A DNA stretch of 64,000 bases from Chelonoidis abingdonii. Taxonomy: Eukaryota > Chordata > Testudines > Testudinidae. The DNA lies in contig NC_133770.1 in assembly GCF_003597395.2 (NCBI RefSeq), forward strand, positions 86,071,478-86,135,477, written 5' to 3'. This document shows positions 10,301-32,347 of this stretch, in pieces. The notes beneath the pieces were generated by a model, which saw only the letters and a program-made list of their open reading frames with translations, did no database searches and had not been told where the DNA came from. A program made the translations under genes and the position numbers. Numbering within the stretch: position 1 is the first letter of the stretch; every line of letters begins with the position of its first letter.

Positions 10301-11534
10301 CCACTCCCCGAGATACTCCAGCCCCTGAGTCAGACTTGCCCCATCTGCCCCAACCTGTGCAGAAAAATCATTGTTCCATGGAGGTGGGCCTGTAGTTGAG
10401 GGACAATCAAAATCAAGGAGTCCAGACTGTGGTCTAGATGCACCTTTCCTGAGCAGGGCAGTTGTCTAGGATGTGTCATAACAGGCTGCCCCAGGCATAT
10501 TTAGACTTTCAGCACTAGCTAGAGGCTGGCTCACTTCATTGCTTCTGAAAGCCAACCTGACTGGGTTCCTTGAATGCCTCCATTCTCCCCCACAAGCTCT
10601 CAGTGCTATTCCTCTCTATTTCTAACTTCTTGCAAACCCCAGCCCTCCCTACCACTTCCCACCTACCTCAGGGCCTCTGTGTCCTCTTATTCACCCCTTC
10701 CACCATGCCGGGGCTCTGTATCTCTCCCATGTCTCCTACCCCAGGGGCTCTGTATGGGTCCTGTAGGTCCCTCTCCTCCCTTATTTGTTCTCCCGTCTCT
10801 CCCTTTCCCCTTATTCCAGGGACTACCCCTCCATCACATGCCACTGTGCCTCGTTCTTCCCCAGGCCAAGTGCACTGTGTGTCCCCCATTCTTCTTCCCC
10901 ATGCCAAGGCCCCCCGTGTGCCTCCCCATTTCCCCACTCCTTGTTATTTCCTGGCTTTCTGCCTGGGAAACGAGTCCCTCAGGCTACCAGCATTTCACAC
11001 GCCATTGAGACCCCGGGCAGAAGGGAAAAGTCGTTCAGCTGACTGCAGGGGCCTCACTCAGCTGAGCCACAAGTGGAGCTCGGGATTGGATGGGGCACCT
11101 CCCCTCGCCCCAAAGGCAAATATCGGCAAAGGAAACGTCCCCCAGCAGCGCTGCTGGCACAGGGCGGGTTGCTCGTGCTTGTCACAGCTCACAATGGGAG
11201 CGGCTGGTAAAAACCGTTAGGGGAGAACCGGGGAGGGGGGAAGGGCACCGAAGCTCTGAAAACCCCCGAGGCGGCAAGACTGAGGCGGGGGCGTTAAGAA
11301 ACGTGGCCAAGCCCTGGCGCCAGTTCAGATCTCTCACTCCCCGCGAAAGGCCCGTCCCTGCCTCACGCGACAGGGAGCTGCCAGAGGCGGTTTCTAAGCA
11401 GCCTTTTATGACACAAACGGAACAAACGCAGACCAGCCGTCGAGCGAGCCGCCACCTCCCGCATGGCGAGTCGCCGGGGCACCGCGCAGTGACCCCGTCC
11501 TCCTCCCCCTCTCACCTTTGGTCCCCGGAGCCAT
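1252..11534 (-). CDS. KIF15: Kinesin-12 KIF15, N-terminal motor region (10 coding exons, gene continues left of window)
   Basis: Plus-end-directed mitotic kinesin that works with Eg5 on spindle microtubules (family knowledge). Ten exons join in frame to 366 codons: 11534-11516, 9814-9772, 8286-8103, 7400-7324, 6719-6682, 5021-4924, 4540-4361, 3492-3283, 3162-3037, 1374-1252. All introns are GT-AG. The protein starts MAPGTK, closely like mammalian KIF15. Visible motor motifs are the ATP P-loop GQTGSGKT (residues about 109-116), switch I NRESSRSH (230-237) and switch II DLAGSE (265-270), followed by the motor core end at [13 protein letters not shown] (354-366). The start has a strong context, with A at -3 and G at +4. 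Mammalian KIF15 has about 1388 residues, so about 1000 residues of coiled-coil stalk must lie left of base 1. No frameshift or missing catalytic residue is seen. The gene is divergent from KIAA1143, as in mammals. Identity is confident; the exon chain is a manual reconstruction. Confidence 0.96.
1375..3036. other. KIF15 intron 9
   Basis: AT-rich intron. A short CA-rich stretch lies at about 2660-2680 and an A-rich run at 2776-2788. No exon or clear transposon boundary is seen. Confidence 0.5.
3037..3162 (-). CDS. KIF15: KIF15 coding exon 9
   Basis: This 126-nt exon starts [20 protein letters not shown] and ends [12 protein letters not shown], the conserved alpha-4/L12 region of kinesins. TAG acceptor, GTAACA donor. 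Confidence 0.95.
3283..3492 (-). CDS. KIF15: KIF15 coding exon 8 (switch I and switch II)
   Basis: This 210-nt exon holds both nucleotide-sensing switches, NRESSRSH and DLAGSE. TAG acceptor, GTTGGT donor. The following intron is only 120 bp (3163-3282). Confidence 0.96.
3493..4360. other. KIF15 intron 7
   Basis: Plain AT-rich intron between exons 7 and 8. I see no repeat boundaries or coding signal. Confidence 0.5.
4361..4540 (-). CDS. KIF15: KIF15 coding exon 7
   Basis: This 180-nt exon starts [20 protein letters not shown], passes [18 protein letters not shown] and ends SAAEAYQ. CAG acceptor. The donor GTAGTC is slightly weak, but it sits exactly at the conserved exon end. Confidence 0.95.
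4924..5021 (-). CDS. KIF15: KIF15 coding exon 6
   Basis: This 98-nt exon encodes [20 protein letters not shown] and continues to [11 protein letters not shown] acceptor, GTAAAA donor. Intron 5 upstream of it holds the solo LTR. Confidence 0.94.
5314..5921 (+). mobile_element. Solo LTR with 4-bp target duplication in KIF15 intron 5
   Basis: The 608-bp unit begins TGTTGGTG and ends CAGCAACA, with GGTG on both sides (5310-5313 and 5922-5925). It has LTR promoter architecture: a TATA-like ATATAAAG at 5739-5746 and AATAAA at 5819-5824, followed by a T- and C-rich segment. Its sense direction is opposite to KIF15. No internal retroviral sequence is attached, so it is a recombined solo LTR. Whether it came from an ERV or a gypsy element is unresolved. 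Confidence 0.72.
6682..6719 (-). CDS. KIF15: KIF15 coding exon 5, 38-nt micro-exon carrying the P-loop
   Basis: This 38-nt exon completes the Tyr codon and encodes [12 protein letters not shown], the ATP-binding P-loop, plus one base. TAG acceptor and GTAAGT donor are both clear. Skipping it would remove nucleotide binding and shift the frame, because 38 is not a multiple of 3. Confidence 0.95.
6903..7050 (-). repeat. Penelope-like or related foldback fragment
   Basis: The ends are inverted copies of each other: about 29 bp from GTTGCAACCATGTTGG at the left matches, inverted, GTTGTAGTTGTGTTGG at the right. The core AGGTAATATCTTTTATTGG (inverted here) also occurs near 21913, 46297 and 61833, so this is one interspersed family. 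Assignment to Penelope-like elements is from memory of the turtle repeat and is unverified. Confidence 0.5.
7324..7400 (-). CDS. KIF15: KIF15 coding exon 4
   Basis: This 77-nt exon encodes [20 protein letters not shown] and then GTIFA plus two bases of the Tyr codon. CAG acceptor, GTAAGA donor. It is too short to stand out as an open reading frame and was found from protein similarity. Confidence 0.93.
7401..8102. other. KIF15 intron 3
   Basis: AT-rich intron of 702 bp with no clear repeat boundary or exon. The small open frame at 7571-7816 has no recognisable content. Confidence 0.45.
8103..8286 (-). CDS. KIF15: KIF15 coding exon 3
   Basis: This 184-nt exon carries the first motor beta strand ([13 protein letters not shown]) and runs on to [16 protein letters not shown] acceptor and GTAATG donor. 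The similarity to mammalian KIF15 is strong. Confidence 0.95.
8501..8607 (+). mobile_element. CR1 LINE 3' end fragment
   Basis: The CR1 3' tail is recognisable: CACCTTCCTCTGAAGCATTT, then GGTGGCCACTGT, an altered GATGGACCATTGGTCTGACCC block and a terminal CCTATGTTCCTAATC. It is about 107 bp, 5'-truncated and diverged, in KIF15 intron 2. Confidence 0.65.
8821..9547. mobile_element. Inverted-repeat DNA element (hAT-like MITE)
   Basis: GGACTTGGCTACACTTGCAA at the left matches, inverted, GGGGCTTGGCTACACTTGCAA at the right (9527-9547), giving about 20-bp terminal inverted repeats around a 727-bp body. The interior has GC-rich patches and small open frames (8950-9374) that look non-coding. I could not find a clean target duplication. 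It lies in KIF15 intron 2. Confidence 0.6.
9772..9814 (-). CDS. KIF15: KIF15 coding exon 2
   Basis: This 43-nt exon sits between a CAG acceptor and a GTAAAA donor. It encodes the poorly conserved N-terminal leader ([14 protein letters not shown]), and its phase joins exons 1 and 3 without error. It is the least conserved exon, so it is called mainly from phase and splice sites. Confidence 0.8.
10093..10160 (-). mobile_element. Old CR1 LINE fragment
   Basis: The segment around GACCATTGTGATCAGCTAGT and CTGACCTCTTGAATAACACA is typical of an old CR1 subfamily read on the reverse strand. Short and boundary-free, in KIF15 intron 1. Confidence 0.45.
10400..11039. other. C-rich flank of the CpG island inside KIF15 intron 1
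   Basis: A pyrimidine- and C-rich stretch (10570-11010) gives long open frames on several strands, but with proline/serine bias, no conserved domain and no splice logic. Treated as non-coding. Confidence 0.5.
11516..11534 (-). CDS. KIF15: KIF15 coding exon 1
   Basis: The 19-nt coding part of the first exon encodes MAPGTK plus one base and is followed by a GTGAG donor. It lies in the CpG island. The next intron (9815-11515) is mostly island flank and unremarkable sequence. Confidence 0.88.
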
Positions 11535-11625
11535 TGTCCGCGCAGCCCCCGGCGTCCTTCCTCGCCTCCAAACCCCGTTGCGCCCGGCGCGTCCCCCTCC
11601 CCCAGCACTCGGAACTCCCGACGGC

Positions 11626-11637
11626 TCAAAATGGCGG
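11626..11637 (+). promoter_or_regulatory. YY1-like site
   Basis: The motif CAAAATGGCGGC matches the classical YY1 core often found near starts of CpG-island promoters. It lies about 95 bp upstream of the KIF15 ATG. Motif match only. Confidence 0.5.
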
Positions 11638-11641
11638 CCTG

Positions 11642-11655
11642 TTTGAATTTGGCGC
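11642..11655 (-). promoter_or_regulatory. CHR-like plus E2F-like cell-cycle module
   Basis: A TTTGAA element (11642-11647) directly abuts TTTGGCGC (11648-11655), about 110-120 bp upstream of the KIF15 start. CHR and E2F/CDE elements recruit DREAM and MuvB complexes in G2/M genes (established knowledge), and KIF15 is a mitotic gene. Function here is inferred. Confidence 0.6.
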
Positions 11656-11658
11656 TAA

Positions 11659-24708
<13,050 letters not shown>

Positions 24709-24959
24709 GAGTTGTGCATGTTCTTATGTTTTGCATACTTTCCCTTACAAGCATTAGCGCAAAAATGAGGTGCCTCTTTTAGGTGGAGAGTTAGGGCCTG
24801 CTTCTCCTTTTACTCTGGAGTAAATCCACTGATGTCAGAGGAAGACCATATAGAACTGGTGTGAGGTGAGAGTCAAGTCCTAATTTTTCAGTTCAGATGG
24901 TACTGCATGCACAGTATTTTGGACTGTATTTTTAAAAGAGAACTTAAATGTGTGTGCAA

Positions 24960-24965
24960 AATAAA
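24960..24965 (+). terminator. Candidate KIAA1143 polyadenylation signal
   Basis: First AATAAA after the stop codon, 252 nt downstream. A T-rich stretch follows at about 25070-25090. The real 3' end may be farther right; this is only the nearest hexamer. Confidence 0.35.
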
Positions 24966-26629
24966 ACCCATACAAATGGCTGTTTAAGATCCCATATATT
25001 AGCAAAATATTTGTGTACATGTAAAACTTATTACATTTGCAAACAAAATATTTAAAAATCATTTCCCCATTTATTTTTTTTTCTGTTTACTGAGTGGCCA
25101 AAGACCTGAGTTTATAGTTGTATATTTTTGTTCTGTTAGAGTTGACCTCCCTATAACAGTCAAAACAATATAAAGACTTGGGGGCTAAAATCTTTTACCT
25201 TTATTCAGGTACAGCTTGAAATCCTCCCTCCCCTCCCCCTGCCCCCTATATGTATGGGCTGAATAATTGGGTCTGTGTCTTGTAGTCCTTATGTGTTTGA
25301 CTCAGCACCTAGTAAAGCCATGGGAATTTTGACTGCTGCCCTCAGTTGATGTAGATGAAGCCTGCAGGCACTGGCTTCAGTGGAATTACTCTGTGAATAA
25401 GAGTTACAGGATTGGATCTTTAGTGATTGCATCAGATCTTCACAGTTCAGAGATTTCTTTCCTGTGCAACTTGGGAGATTATGTAGGGAAAGCCATTTAG
25501 TCCATTTTGGATACCATAGTGATGGGCTGTGCATAAAAAAACTAGACAGAGTGTTTTTTTTTTGTAATTATGTCTATGTATTCATGATTATTTGGGATCT
25601 CAGATAGCTTGTAAAATATTTCATTTCACTTTTAAGCTGTAGAAGTCTGTTTGTGTAGAGTAGAAACATTGTAAGCAGAAACTGTTGTGGAAAGCTGCCG
25701 ATTTTATAGTATGAGATAAAATAAGTCATGAAGTTGTGTAGCTGGGACAATATCTAATTTGTGAACTCTTCTACTGTCACGTACAGCAGGTGAAAGTCAC
25801 TATTCTTAAATGTCTTACACAAAAAAGACTTGCTGAGATTCAAGATAACGTTGAGAGCTGATGTGGCTTCCAACAACAAAATCCTCTTGAAAATACTATG
25901 TCCTTTGAAACTGTTTGGACGTATTGTATGTTCTGTAATTATATGTGACCAGGAGCTGATGATAAGACTGCTGCAGAATTATAGGATAAGAGACCAGGAA
26001 CCCATTCCCTTGGTTATGTGACAGGACATGTGAAATGAATGGGAATGCAGAGCTTCATTAAGGAGCTGATCTAAAGTTGCTGTGTGAGACAGCTATTTTT
26101 AGTTTAACTCTGTTAATATTGGTATTAAAACATTAAATGTGTGATAAAGAATTTTATCTTTTGTGTATGTTTTATAAGTGGTCAGATATATTTATATTAT
26201 TTCAGTAGGTGACATGGTTATCTAATCCATCTGATTTGAAGCCATTTACACTCTAAATCAGTGAATATGGCCATCATGAAATTTTATGTTGCCATACAAC
26301 ACCTGCAGTGATTCCAGTACCAATGACATCTCAAAACAATATTTTCTAATATATGTAATGTAAATGGGAATGTCACTAGTGCATTTATGCATTTGGTTTG
26401 AATTTTTCTAAATATGATTTCTGCCCATATTTAGAACATATCAAAGAAAATCACAGCAAATAGTTGGTAAGTTATGTGTTGCAACCAGTTAATTATGTGC
26501 ACCAAAAACTCATTTGAGTCCAGTTTTTTGAAAAACATAATGAAAAATCTTGTTTAGAATATCTACAGCATGTTGCCATGAACATTTCAACATATATTTT
26601 CTTGGACTGAAAAAATAAATACTTTAATT
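24966..26629. other. KIAA1143 3' flank or 3' UTR extension
   Basis: AT-rich sequence with no host exon recognised. Two segments (24785-24885 and about 25320-25430) resemble the old amniote repeat with TTACTCTGGAGTAAATCC-type motifs. Part may be long 3' UTR. Confidence 0.35.
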
Positions 26630-27248
26630 CAGTGGCTCTCAATCTGTCCAGACTATTGTACTCTTTTAGGAGTCTTGATTTGTCCTGTGTACTCCCAGGT
26701 TTCATCTCACTTAAAAACTATTTGCTTACAAAATCGGACAGAGAAATACAGAAGTGTCACAGCACACTATTACTGAAAATTGGCTTACTTTCCTATTTTT
26801 ATCATATAATTATAAAATGCAGGCAGTCCTTGGACTTACAACACAATTGGTTCCTAAAAATTGCGTTTGTAAGTCGAAACATCATAACTTGGAACCACAG
26901 AATACTCCATTGCAGGACCAAGCATCATAAGTCAAAACCAATTGTTGTAGGTCAAATGAGGGTATCCATTCAGAAATGTCATAAGTGCCGTTCATCGTAT
27001 TTTGAACATCATAAAGTTAAGGACTGCCTGTAAAGCAATTGGAATATAGATATTGTACTTGCATTTCAGTGTATAGTATATAGAGCAGCATAAATATCAT
27101 TGTATGAAATTTCAGTTTGTACTGACTTCACTAGTGCATTTTATGTAGCCTATTGTAAAACCAGGAAATATCTAGATGAGTTGATGTACCCCCTGGGAGA
27201 CGTCTCTGTATCCTCAGGGGTACCTGTATCCCTGGTTGAGAACCACTG
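26630..27248. mobile_element. hAT-type element interrupted by a second DNA transposon
   Basis: It starts CAGTGGCTCTCAATCTGTCC and ends with the inverted form, GGTTGAGAACCACTG. Flanks CTTTAATT (26622-26629) and CTCTAACT (27249-27256) match at 6 of 8. It is 619 bp including the nested 211-bp element at 26820-27030. Confidence 0.72.
26820..27030. mobile_element. Nested pogo/Tigger-like MITE
   Basis: CAGGCAGTCCTTGGACTTAC at the left is mirrored by AAGTTAAGGACTGCCTG at the right. A TA follows the right end and TG precedes the left end, consistent with a TA duplication with one change. The interior is foldback-like (GTAAGTCGAAACATCATAA). Confidence 0.65.
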
Positions 27249-28081
27249 CTCTAACTCACTAAAACCCCTTTGAAAGAATGAGTTAATCTGTGAGTACAGC
27301 AGTGCATATTTAAACTTTTCTGGACCTATTTGTCAGTTTAAAAATACTCTTTACATCTTTCTCATACAGCCTGAACACTTCACATTAGCTGCAAGGCAAT
27401 TCCAGGGACATGGTTATCAGGAGATAAATGCTTGCCAAGGGATCAGAAGGAATTTGGATTTACCTAAAAATTACAAAGAGCCCCACAAACTTACAGCTGA
27501 TTCTGCATGTTCAAAATAAGACTCATGAGTTGTTTGGGCACAGTGAAATAATTTTTCTCAAACTCACAAATTTCTTTCACTACACAATAAGCAGTTCTAT
27601 TTAACTGTTATTTATTCAAAGTATAAAGTAGTATTTTTGAGTCATCATACCCTACTCAGTTGGTACAGTAATAGATGCAAAGGCCACTAAAATGCAATTA
27701 AATTGAAGTGGGCTTGCCAGTTTAGTGAGAAAATAACAATGAAAGTACATGCTGGTCTTGAGGCAACATATCAGGGAAAGGAAATGTAAATGTAGAATCC
27801 CAAATTCTTTCTTTTACTCTAAGATCTATAGAATTCCAAGCAGGAGAACTTTGCATTATTTGTATTGCACCTACTACTAACTATATAACTAGTTGAATAT
27901 ATTTAAGTGGAAAGTGAATGATACACACACAAAAATAGCTAATTAAACATGGGAATTCACTGCACTTAATGTGACACACCAGGAGAATTATACACACTAT
28001 TAGCTCAACATGACACATGGGACCTGGGACTCAATCCCTGGCTCTCTCACTGGCCTGCTTGGTGACTTGGTGCAAGTATGA
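27249..28081. other. Intergenic stretch
   Basis: AT-rich, no gene. A weak MIR-like segment lies at about 28013-28080 (GGGACTCAATCCCTGGCTCT). Confidence 0.35.
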
Positions 28082-28752
28082 TGTGGTGTACTCTCCCCAC
28101 CAGCCCTGAAAGAGATGAATTGGGTCAGGTGGGCCCAATCAGCCAATTAAGCTGCAAAGGGAAGAGATTTAGGCCATGTGGAGGTTGGCAGGGAGGAAGT
28201 TTGCAATCTCTTTCCTTCAGGTAAGGGAGAAGAAAGTGGAGATAGGAACTGCTGAGAAAAGGAATAGGAACCGATGGGGAAGGGCTTACCTAATAGGCCT
28301 AAGAGACGGGTCTGACTAGGAAAGCTGATGGTGGGGGGAAGCTTAAAGAAGCACAGGAAGAAGTAGTCCAAGGAAGAGAGCAGTAGGGTTTGTAAAGTCC
28401 CAAATCTTAATTGCTCACTATAGAGCCCTGGACTGGAACCTAGTATAGAAAGTGGGCCTGAGTTCCCATACCATCCATTGCAGCATAGTATGTCTGGAGC
28501 TGTGAGTGGGAAGACTGCCTGAGTCACTGTGGGAGTGACACAGGGCAGCAGGCATGCAAACTGCCTGTGCTGAGGGACTTTGCAAGACTCCCCTGGAAGG
28601 GGAAATCACAGTGTGACTTGGGAAGGCACAAAGCAGACTCCATGAGTGGGAGAAGAACTGCGATGATGGAAGAGAAGTAAGGGGGTGCTGAACCAAGCAG
28701 AGTTAACCACCAGAAGGAGGTGCCATCCAGAGGTCAGTAGAGTGCACTATGA
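28082..28752 (+). mobile_element. Diverged gypsy-type LTR fragment
   Basis: It begins TGTGGTGTACTCTCCCC and contains GCCCTGGACTGGAACCTAGT then AAAGTGGGCCTGAG. That layout matches the Gmr1-like LTR at 50413, which has CCCTGGGTTGGGACCTGGAG then GGGCGGGCCCAGG. Boundaries are approximate and no internal region is attached. The reverse-strand open frames here (28147-28696) are not credible genes. Confidence 0.45.
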
Positions 28753-29530
28753 CAGGGAGTCACTTCATCTTTCTCTGGGGGAATATGGTATCTATCTCCT
28801 TTATAGGATGTATTGAGATCTATGGATGAAAAGTGCTATAGAATGGCTAGGCTTTATATTATTTGAGGATATTATTGGGCAGACTCTTAAGACAGGTTGC
28901 TTAATATGGAAATCTCGCACAGGTTTCAGTTTTTGATGTTTAAATAAAGGCTCCAGGAACTTTTCTTGCTTCATTTGAGACAATGAAACATTCATTGGTG
29001 ACCATGCTAGTAGTTCTACTTATTTAAGCAGTAAGTTGATACTAGCCCAGCAGACAAGAGCAGCACTACTATGATAGATACCTAGGTTTGAGAGTTACTT
29101 TTGGCGTCTGTGATTCTCTGTCAGGTTGCAGAACTGGAACTGTCTTGCCTTTCTTGAGCAATTCCTAGTAGTTGATTTCAGAGCAGCCCTCGTGCTAGCC
29201 TTGAAGGAAGCTGATTGCTCTGTCTGCAGAAGGAATAGCACCTTTGTCTAAAAGAGAGACAATGGAAAAAATAGTGAGACTCCTCAGTATGCTGACTGGT
29301 CAAGCCTTATTAAAAGCAGATACAAATACATGTGCCAAAGCAAAAAAGAAAATGGTAACAGTGTGGGGACGTTTACCAAAAGAATCTGCTCCTGATTGTA
29401 TATTTAAATTGTCTCGAGGTTAATTTTATCTCCAAGTAAGACCAAATAAATCAGCAAGGACTTGTAAATGATTTTCACTGGACTAACCGGAAGTCAGAAG
29501 AACAAGAATCCTATTCCTACTGTGTCTGTA

Positions 29531-29712
29531 TCATAGAATTAATAGAATATTAGGGTTTGAAGAGACCTCAGGAGGTCATCTAGTCCAACCCTCTGCTCAA
29601 AGCAGGACCAACACCAACTAAATCATCCCAGCCAGGGCTTTCTCAAGCCAGCCCTTAAAAACCTCTAAGGATGGAGATTCCACCTCTCTAGGTAACCCAT
29701 TCCAGTGCTACA
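29531..29712 (-). mobile_element. CR1 LINE 3' end
   Basis: The reverse strand is a CR1 3' end. On the plus strand it starts TCATAGAATTAATAGAATAT and continues through TCTAGTCCAACCCTCTGCTC and ACCTCTAAGGATGGAGATTC. It is joined directly to a SINE fragment at its right. Confidence 0.75.
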
Positions 29713-29718
29713 CTTCCT

Positions 29719-29800
29719 AAAGTGGGTATTCACCCACGAAAGCTCATGCTCCAAAACGTCTATTAGTCTATAAGGTGCCACAGGATTCTCTGCTGCTTTT
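29719..29800 (-). repeat. Turtle-type SINE fragment
   Basis: It holds CACCCACGAAAGCTCATGCT then TAAGGTGCCACAGGATTCTC, the reverse complement of the SINE at 40210. It abuts the CR1 fragment, as if one inserted into or beside the other. Confidence 0.6.
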
Positions 29801-30842
29801 ATTTCCTAAAGGAAACACCTTATGCTGTAGACAGTGGGGAGAAGGGTGTGCTTTGAGTGTGCCAGGAGCACCAGAAACCTGTATTTAACTGTGCTTTAAA
29901 TATTCTTGATAAGCTTCAATACTTGTTTTCATTTACAGTGCTTTAATGTATAATCCTGTTAAGAAGATGCAGATTTATAGTGAAGCAGGACTGTCATTGT
30001 TTCAGTTGAAAATACAATACAGAAAAGGGAAAGAGTGATGCTTCATATGGTTACAGAAGACTGATTTCATTTTCAAGGACACCCGGAATGCTTGAAAATG
30101 AGTCATTACTTTTGGTGTAGCACAAGAGGTGTGATATGCAGTCTCAGCAAGTATTCTCCAATGAAGCCAGTTAATACAGTAATTTGAACCTTGATCATGC
30201 TATCCTGTTCCTCTTTCTCCTGCCAAAAACCATGCATGAAGTGGATGCTCTGTGTACTGATCACACACAAGGGGTGGAATATCAGCTGCCTCTGCAGCAC
30301 CATGCTACTGTCTCCAACCCCACATTGAGATGATATTCATTTTTAAGAAGACATTTTCTGTGCTGTAGATTTCCCCCCTTTAAGAGAGTTCTAGGTACTG
30401 TGAATAGCACTGGAATTAGTATAGAGGAATAAGATCTCTGTGTGAATGGCAGTGTGCTGCAGTGATCTCTCAGGATCTCAAGGATAAATTAATTCTTGGG
30501 TCCAGGCTTCTGGTGGCATCCTGACTCCACGCACTTTGCCCCATAGAACAATTTGGTGAAAACTCCATGAGACTGAATTTGTGAAGTTTTCCTCCCCCTT
30601 AATCTCCTCCTGTAGGTTTTCCATGAAGGGACAATTCAGTACCTGTTTACTGCAGTCATGTCTTTCTATCAGTTTATCAGGACAGCTTGTAATCTGAACT
30701 AGAGTGACAGCTAGCAGTAGCATTAAGCACTGTTCACCCTCCATGTGAAGAAAGAGCATGTACAGTAAAGTGGCTCAGTTGCCACTCTAGTGTTGATGGT
30801 GAAGGATTCCATCCCCCTTGGCTCCCACATCATTCCTTATTG
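29801..30842. other. Intergenic stretch
   Basis: AT-rich sequence with no gene or clear repeat boundary. Small open frames (30106-30303 and 30478-30759, minus) have no recognisable domains. Confidence 0.4.
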
Positions 30843-31047
30843 CAGGGATTCTCAAACGGGCCTCTGACCCCTCGGGGGGTCACAAGGTGGTTACATGGAG
30901 GTCATGAGCAGTCAGCACCATGGAGCTGACAGCCCTGAGACCCTGTTAAATTAAATTACCCACCCATTTTTAATTTATAAGGGGGATCACGCTCAGGGGC
31001 TTCCAGTGTGAAAGGGGTCATCAATACAAAAAATATGAGAACCGCTG
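30843..31047. mobile_element. hAT (Charlie/MER5-like) MITE with 7/8 duplication
   Basis: CAGGGATTCTCAAACGGGCC at the left pairs with TATGAGAACCGCTG at the right. Flanks are CCTTATTG (30835-30842) and CCTTAGTG (31048-31055). 205 bp, non-coding. Confidence 0.78.
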
Positions 31048-31055
31048 CCTTAGTG

Positions 31056-31528
31056 TAATGCCAGTTTACTAGGGCTATTCATAGTAGGGAGAATTTAGGC
31101 CACAGTCTTATGTTCTGTAATACACATGAATTAGTATAGGAGGTTGTTGTAGAAACTCCGCTGGGTAACAGTGATCACTGCACAATTTTAATTTTGATAT
31201 CATGAAAGCGAGTTACTTCCTTAGACACAACACCATAACAACGAACTTTGAAATTAGCAGGCTGAAGGGCACAGTAAAATACTTAAAAGAACATATGATC
31301 TTCCTGGAAGCTATTTAAGAACATCATATTATAGATGCAGATGTTTTGCATACCTCTGAGCAAAAGCATGTAAAGGAGGGAGAGTGAAAGTGGTATGGTT
31401 ACATAGAGAAGGATGAGTTCAGGAAAGAGACAATCTGAACAAAAGATGAGGACCAAGATTTTCAAAAGTGACTAATCACCTTGGGCCATATTATTCACTA
31501 TTTATATTACTGTAGTGCCTAGGAGACC
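31056..31528. other. Intergenic stretch
   Basis: Nothing recognisable; AT-rich. Confidence 0.4.
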
Positions 31529-31536
31529 TAGTCATG

Positions 31537-32005
31537 GTTAAGGCTATGATTATGTCACGGAAGTCACAGAATCCGTGGCTTCCAGAGACCTCCATGACAT
31601 TTTTTGCTTCAGCCCTTGGGCCACAGGGCTGGAGCTGTCAGGGGGGGCCCCAGAGCTTTCAGCTGCAGCAGGCTCCCCACAGCTGCCAGCCTCGGAGCTC
31701 TGAGTCATGGCAGGAGGGCCCAGAGTTCTGAGCTGCCGTGGGCAGGAGGGACCGGGGATCTCCCAGCTGCCAGCCAGAGCTCTGAGCTAGTGCTGCAACG
31801 AGGGGACCCTGCAGCTCCCAGCCACTGCGGGTGGCGAGGGGACTGTGGAGTTGCAGCAGCGGTGGGTGCTGGACCCTCCACTCTCCATTTTGGCACAATT
31901 ATTTTTAGTAAAAGTCACAGACAGGTCATGGGCTTCCATGAATTTTTGTTTATTCCCTGTGACCTGTCCTTGACTTTTAAAATAACTTGGACAAAATCTT
32001 AGCCT
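31537..32005. mobile_element. hAT-like element with perfect 8-bp duplication
   Basis: TAGTCATG flanks both sides (31529-31536 and 32006-32013). Ends are related inverted repeats: AAGGCTATGATTATGTCACG at the left and, inverted, AGGCTAAGATTTTGTCC at the right. The middle (31600-31880) is GC-rich with CTGC-type simple repeats, which create several overlapping open frames that are not genes. 469 bp. Confidence 0.7.
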
Positions 32006-32103
32006 TAGTCATGCTTGTGCTAGGTGTTTGTACAAACACAGAAAAAATGATTCCTATCAGAAAAGGCCATGCCTCTGCTATCTAAAAATCACACCACTTT
32101 GGA

Positions 32104-32347
32104 TGAGTCTTCATTAGAAAAAAATGTGTTCTTAACTCAAGTTAGCTAACATGAGGGTAAAATCTTAATGAAGGCAAGACAATCTGAAGTTTTCACACAA
32201 GTTAACAGGTTAAGTTAAAGGCTCCAGGGAAGCCTAGGGTTCACCTTGACCTACTAACATGTTAAAACTACAAACTGCCTTGTCTTCACTAAGATTTTAC
32301 CAAGATGTTAGTTAAGAACATGCCTTTTTTCTTCATGAGGGCAAGGC
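32104..32347. repeat. Long foldback (inverted repeat with about 75-bp arms)
   Basis: The left arm (32104-32181) holds TGTGTTCTTAACT and GGTAAAATCTTAATGAAGGC. The right arm (about 32278-32347) is its reverse complement, with GATTTTACC and AGTTAAGAACATGCC. Each arm also starts and ends with a TCTTCATTA-type motif and its inverse. Likely a MITE of the class with GGCCTTGTCTACAC ends. Confidence 0.65.

Noticed and set aside
10570..11220. Long plus-strand open frame (216 codons) upstream of the promoter
   Set aside because: Proline/serine bias from C-rich island flank, overlapping long frames on other strands, no domain and no splice context; lies in KIF15 intron 1.
28147..28527. 126-codon minus-strand frame
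   Set aside because: Antisense to a gypsy-type LTR fragment whose sense features explain the sequence better.
31604..32002. 132-codon plus-strand frame and its antisense partners
   Set aside because: Inside the hAT-like element bounded by TAGTCATG duplications; CTG-rich repeat composition.
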